Both the position numbers and the translations under genes were made by a program. The notes under the pieces are model-generated. The model was not told the origin of the DNA. It worked only from the letters and a program-made list of their open reading frames with translations, and ran no database searches. 14,977 bases of DNA from Streptomyces lydicus. GTDB lineage: Bacteria; Actinomycetota; Actinomycetes; Streptomycetales; Streptomycetaceae. The DNA lies in assembly GCF_000717345.1 (NCBI RefSeq), contig NZ_JNZA01000071.1, positions 1-14,977 of the forward strand, in the 5' to 3' direction. Below are positions 13,874-14,977 of the stretch, piece after piece. Each line of letters opens with the position of its first letter. Position 1 is the first letter of the stretch.

Positions 13874-14449
13874 TCAGCGGTCCGGGGCCGCGACCACCAC
13901 CTCAGCGGGGCGCAGCAGCTGTCCGCCCACCCGGTAGCCCTGGCGCAGCACCGCCGAGCACGTGGGGCAGGTGACGCGGTCGGTGTGGGTGCAGGTGACG
14001 GCCTCATGGAGGGTGGGGTCGAAGGGGGCGCCGGGGGCGGCGACGCTCTGCAGGCCCAGGGACGCCAGCTCCGTCTCCAGGGCCCCGGCCACCCGCGCGA
14101 AGCCGTCCGTCACCTCGCCCTGCGCCGTCGCCTCGGCGAGGGCGTCGAGGACCGGCAGGAGCCGGGCCAGGACGTTGGACACGGCGATCTCGGCGACGGC
14201 CTGCCGGTCGCGGCGCACGCGCTTGCGGTAGTTGTCGTACTCGGCCTTGAGGCGCTGGAGGTCGGCGGTGCGCTCGCGCAGTTCGGCGCGGAGCGCGGCG
14301 TCCGTGGCGTCGCCGGGGGCGGGGGAGGACCCGGGGGGCGCGGTGCCGCGGTCGGCGGGGGAGGTGCCGCGGCCGCCCACGGAGTGGTCGTGGCCGACCA
14401 GGGCGAGCGGCGGACGCGGCACGCCGTGGACGTGGGGCGGGCGGTTCAT
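13874..14449 (-). CDS. grpE: GrpE nucleotide exchange factor (cysteine-bearing variant)
   Basis: GrpE releases ADP from DnaK and completes the Hsp70 cycle in the cytoplasm. This 191-aa copy has a disordered Pro/Gly-rich N terminus (1-48), the long coiled-coil helix (51-90, [20 protein letters not shown]), and the beta-domain motifs [12 protein letters not shown] (140-151) and [19 protein letters not shown] (168-186). The loop between them is unusual, with Cys153, Cys161 and Cys164, the last two as CPTC. My recollection of the main Streptomyces GrpE has one cysteine there. Its ATG at 14449 overlaps the dnaK stop (ATGA), and GGGAGGGAGG lies 6 bases upstream, so translational coupling is likely. 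No dnaJ or hspR follows, unlike the main dnaK-grpE-dnaJ-hspR operon; a paralogous pair is likely. Confidence 0.95.
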   Translation of the reverse strand: MNRPPHVHGVPRPPLALVGHDHSVGGRGTSPADRGTAPPGSSPAPGDATDAALRAELRERTADLQRLKAEYDNYRKRVRRDRQAVAEIAVSNVLARLLPVLDALAEATAQGEVTDGFARVAGALETELASLGLQSVAAPGAPFDPTLHEAVTCTHTDRVTCPTCSAVLRQGYRVGGQLLRPAEVVVAAPDR

Positions 14450-14977
14450 CGCGTGCCTCCCTCCCGTTTGTCGTCGTCGACGATCTCGGCGTCGACGACG
14501 TCATCGGCGGAGTCGGACCGGGCCTGCTCGCCGCCCTCGGCCCCTTCGGCGCCGCCCGCGGCGGACTGGGTGGCCTGGGTGTCGGCGTACATGGCCTGGC
14601 CGAGTTTCTGGGACACGGTCGCGAGCTTCTCGGTGGCGGTGCGCAGCTCGGCGGTGTGGTCGCCGTCGCCGGAAGCGGTCTTGAGCTTCTCCTTGAGCTC
14701 GGTGACGGCTTCCTCGACCTCGGTCTTGACCTCGCCGGGGACCTTTTCCTCGTTGTCCTTGAGGAACTTCTCGGTCTGGTAGACCAGCTGTTCGGCCTGG
14801 TTGCGGGTCTCGGCGGCCTCGCGGCGGCGGCGGTCCTCGTCCGCGTACTCCTCCGCGTCGCGGACCATCCGGTCGATGTCGTCCTTCGGCAGCGAGGAGC
14901 CGCCGGTGACGGTCATCTTCTGCTCCTTGCCCGTGCCCAGGTCCTTCGCGGTCACGTGCATGATGCCGTTGGCGTCG
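14446..14977 (-). CDS. dnaK: Chaperone DnaK (Hsp70), C-terminal part
   Basis: The gene runs off the right edge; 176 C-terminal residues are visible. They begin in the substrate-binding beta-domain ([19 protein letters not shown]), continue through [20 protein letters not shown] and the helical lid (about 75-130 of the visible part), and end in a Gly/Ala/Gln linker and the acidic [11 protein letters not shown] tail typical of DnaK. DnaK is the ATP-driven chaperone that binds unfolded peptides with DnaJ and GrpE. The stop overlaps the grpE start by 4 bases. Because no dnaJ-hspR follows grpE, this is probably a second dnaK copy. The ATPase domain and promoter, including any HspR-binding HAIR element, lie outside the window. 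Confidence 0.96.
   Translation of the reverse strand, partial: DANGIMHVTAKDLGTGKEQKMTVTGGSSLPKDDIDRMVRDAEEYADEDRRRREAAETRNQAEQLVYQTEKFLKDNEEKVPGEVKTEVEEAVTELKEKLKTASGDGDHTAELRTATEKLATVSQKLGQAMYADTQATQSAAGGAEGAEGGEQARSDSADDVVDAEIVDDDKREGGTR

Overview
The window reads as chromosomal DNA of a Streptomyces or a very close actinomycete. GC content is very high, several genes start with GTG, and the left edge holds a 5S rRNA 3' end of Streptomyces type. MetE is preceded by an actinobacterial-type cobalamin riboswitch, and a TipAL-like MerR regulator is present. This assignment is by inspection only; no database search was made.

Layout, left to right. (1) 1-92: the 3' end of a 5S rRNA gene and a strong intrinsic terminator, so the window starts at the end of an rRNA operon. 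(2) 300-1751 (+): an amidase-signature hydrolase, possibly translated from a leaderless mRNA. (3) 1811-2900 (-): an unrecognised mainly helical 311-aa protein, preceded by a possible 33-codon gene. (4) 2901-3400: a gene-poor stretch with a strong hairpin and a coding-like fragment that lacks a convincing start. (5) 3325-4198 (+): a MerR/TipAS regulator with a MerR-type 19-bp-spaced promoter and a terminator hairpin. (6) 4310-5351: two small unrecognised plus-strand proteins (120 and about 80 aa) and a 57-aa single-pass membrane protein on the minus strand.

(7) 5408-8195 (-): metE, cobalamin-independent methionine synthase, with a long leader holding a B12 riboswitch. Between riboswitch and start codon lie a perfect hairpin and an 8-bp pairing that would mask the ribosome binding site. 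When cobalamin is available the B12-dependent enzyme can replace MetE, so the switch should turn metE off. (8) 8330-8551 (-): a badly deleted aldo/keto reductase remnant. (9) 8630-9223 (+): a nitrobindin-like heme-binding beta-barrel protein. (10) 9270-10715 (-): a long-form (481-aa) glyceraldehyde-3-phosphate dehydrogenase of the GapB type. (11) 10987-12852 (+): a secreted trypsin-like serine protease fused to about five FG-GAP/VCBS-like repeats, ending at a long bidirectional terminator. (12) 12931-13692 (-): a GNAT acetyltransferase. (13) 13874-14977 (-): the 3' part of dnaK overlapping grpE by 4 bp, with no dnaJ or hspR after grpE.

Most of the window is ordinary accessory or core-arm content. 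The least explained parts are the helical 311-aa gene with its tiny upstream ORF, the hairpin-bearing fragment upstream of the MerR gene, the small-protein cluster at 4310-5351, the metE leader architecture, and the dnaK-grpE pair, whose GrpE carries three cysteines near its C terminus. I found no CRISPR array, insertion sequence, integrase or tRNA gene.
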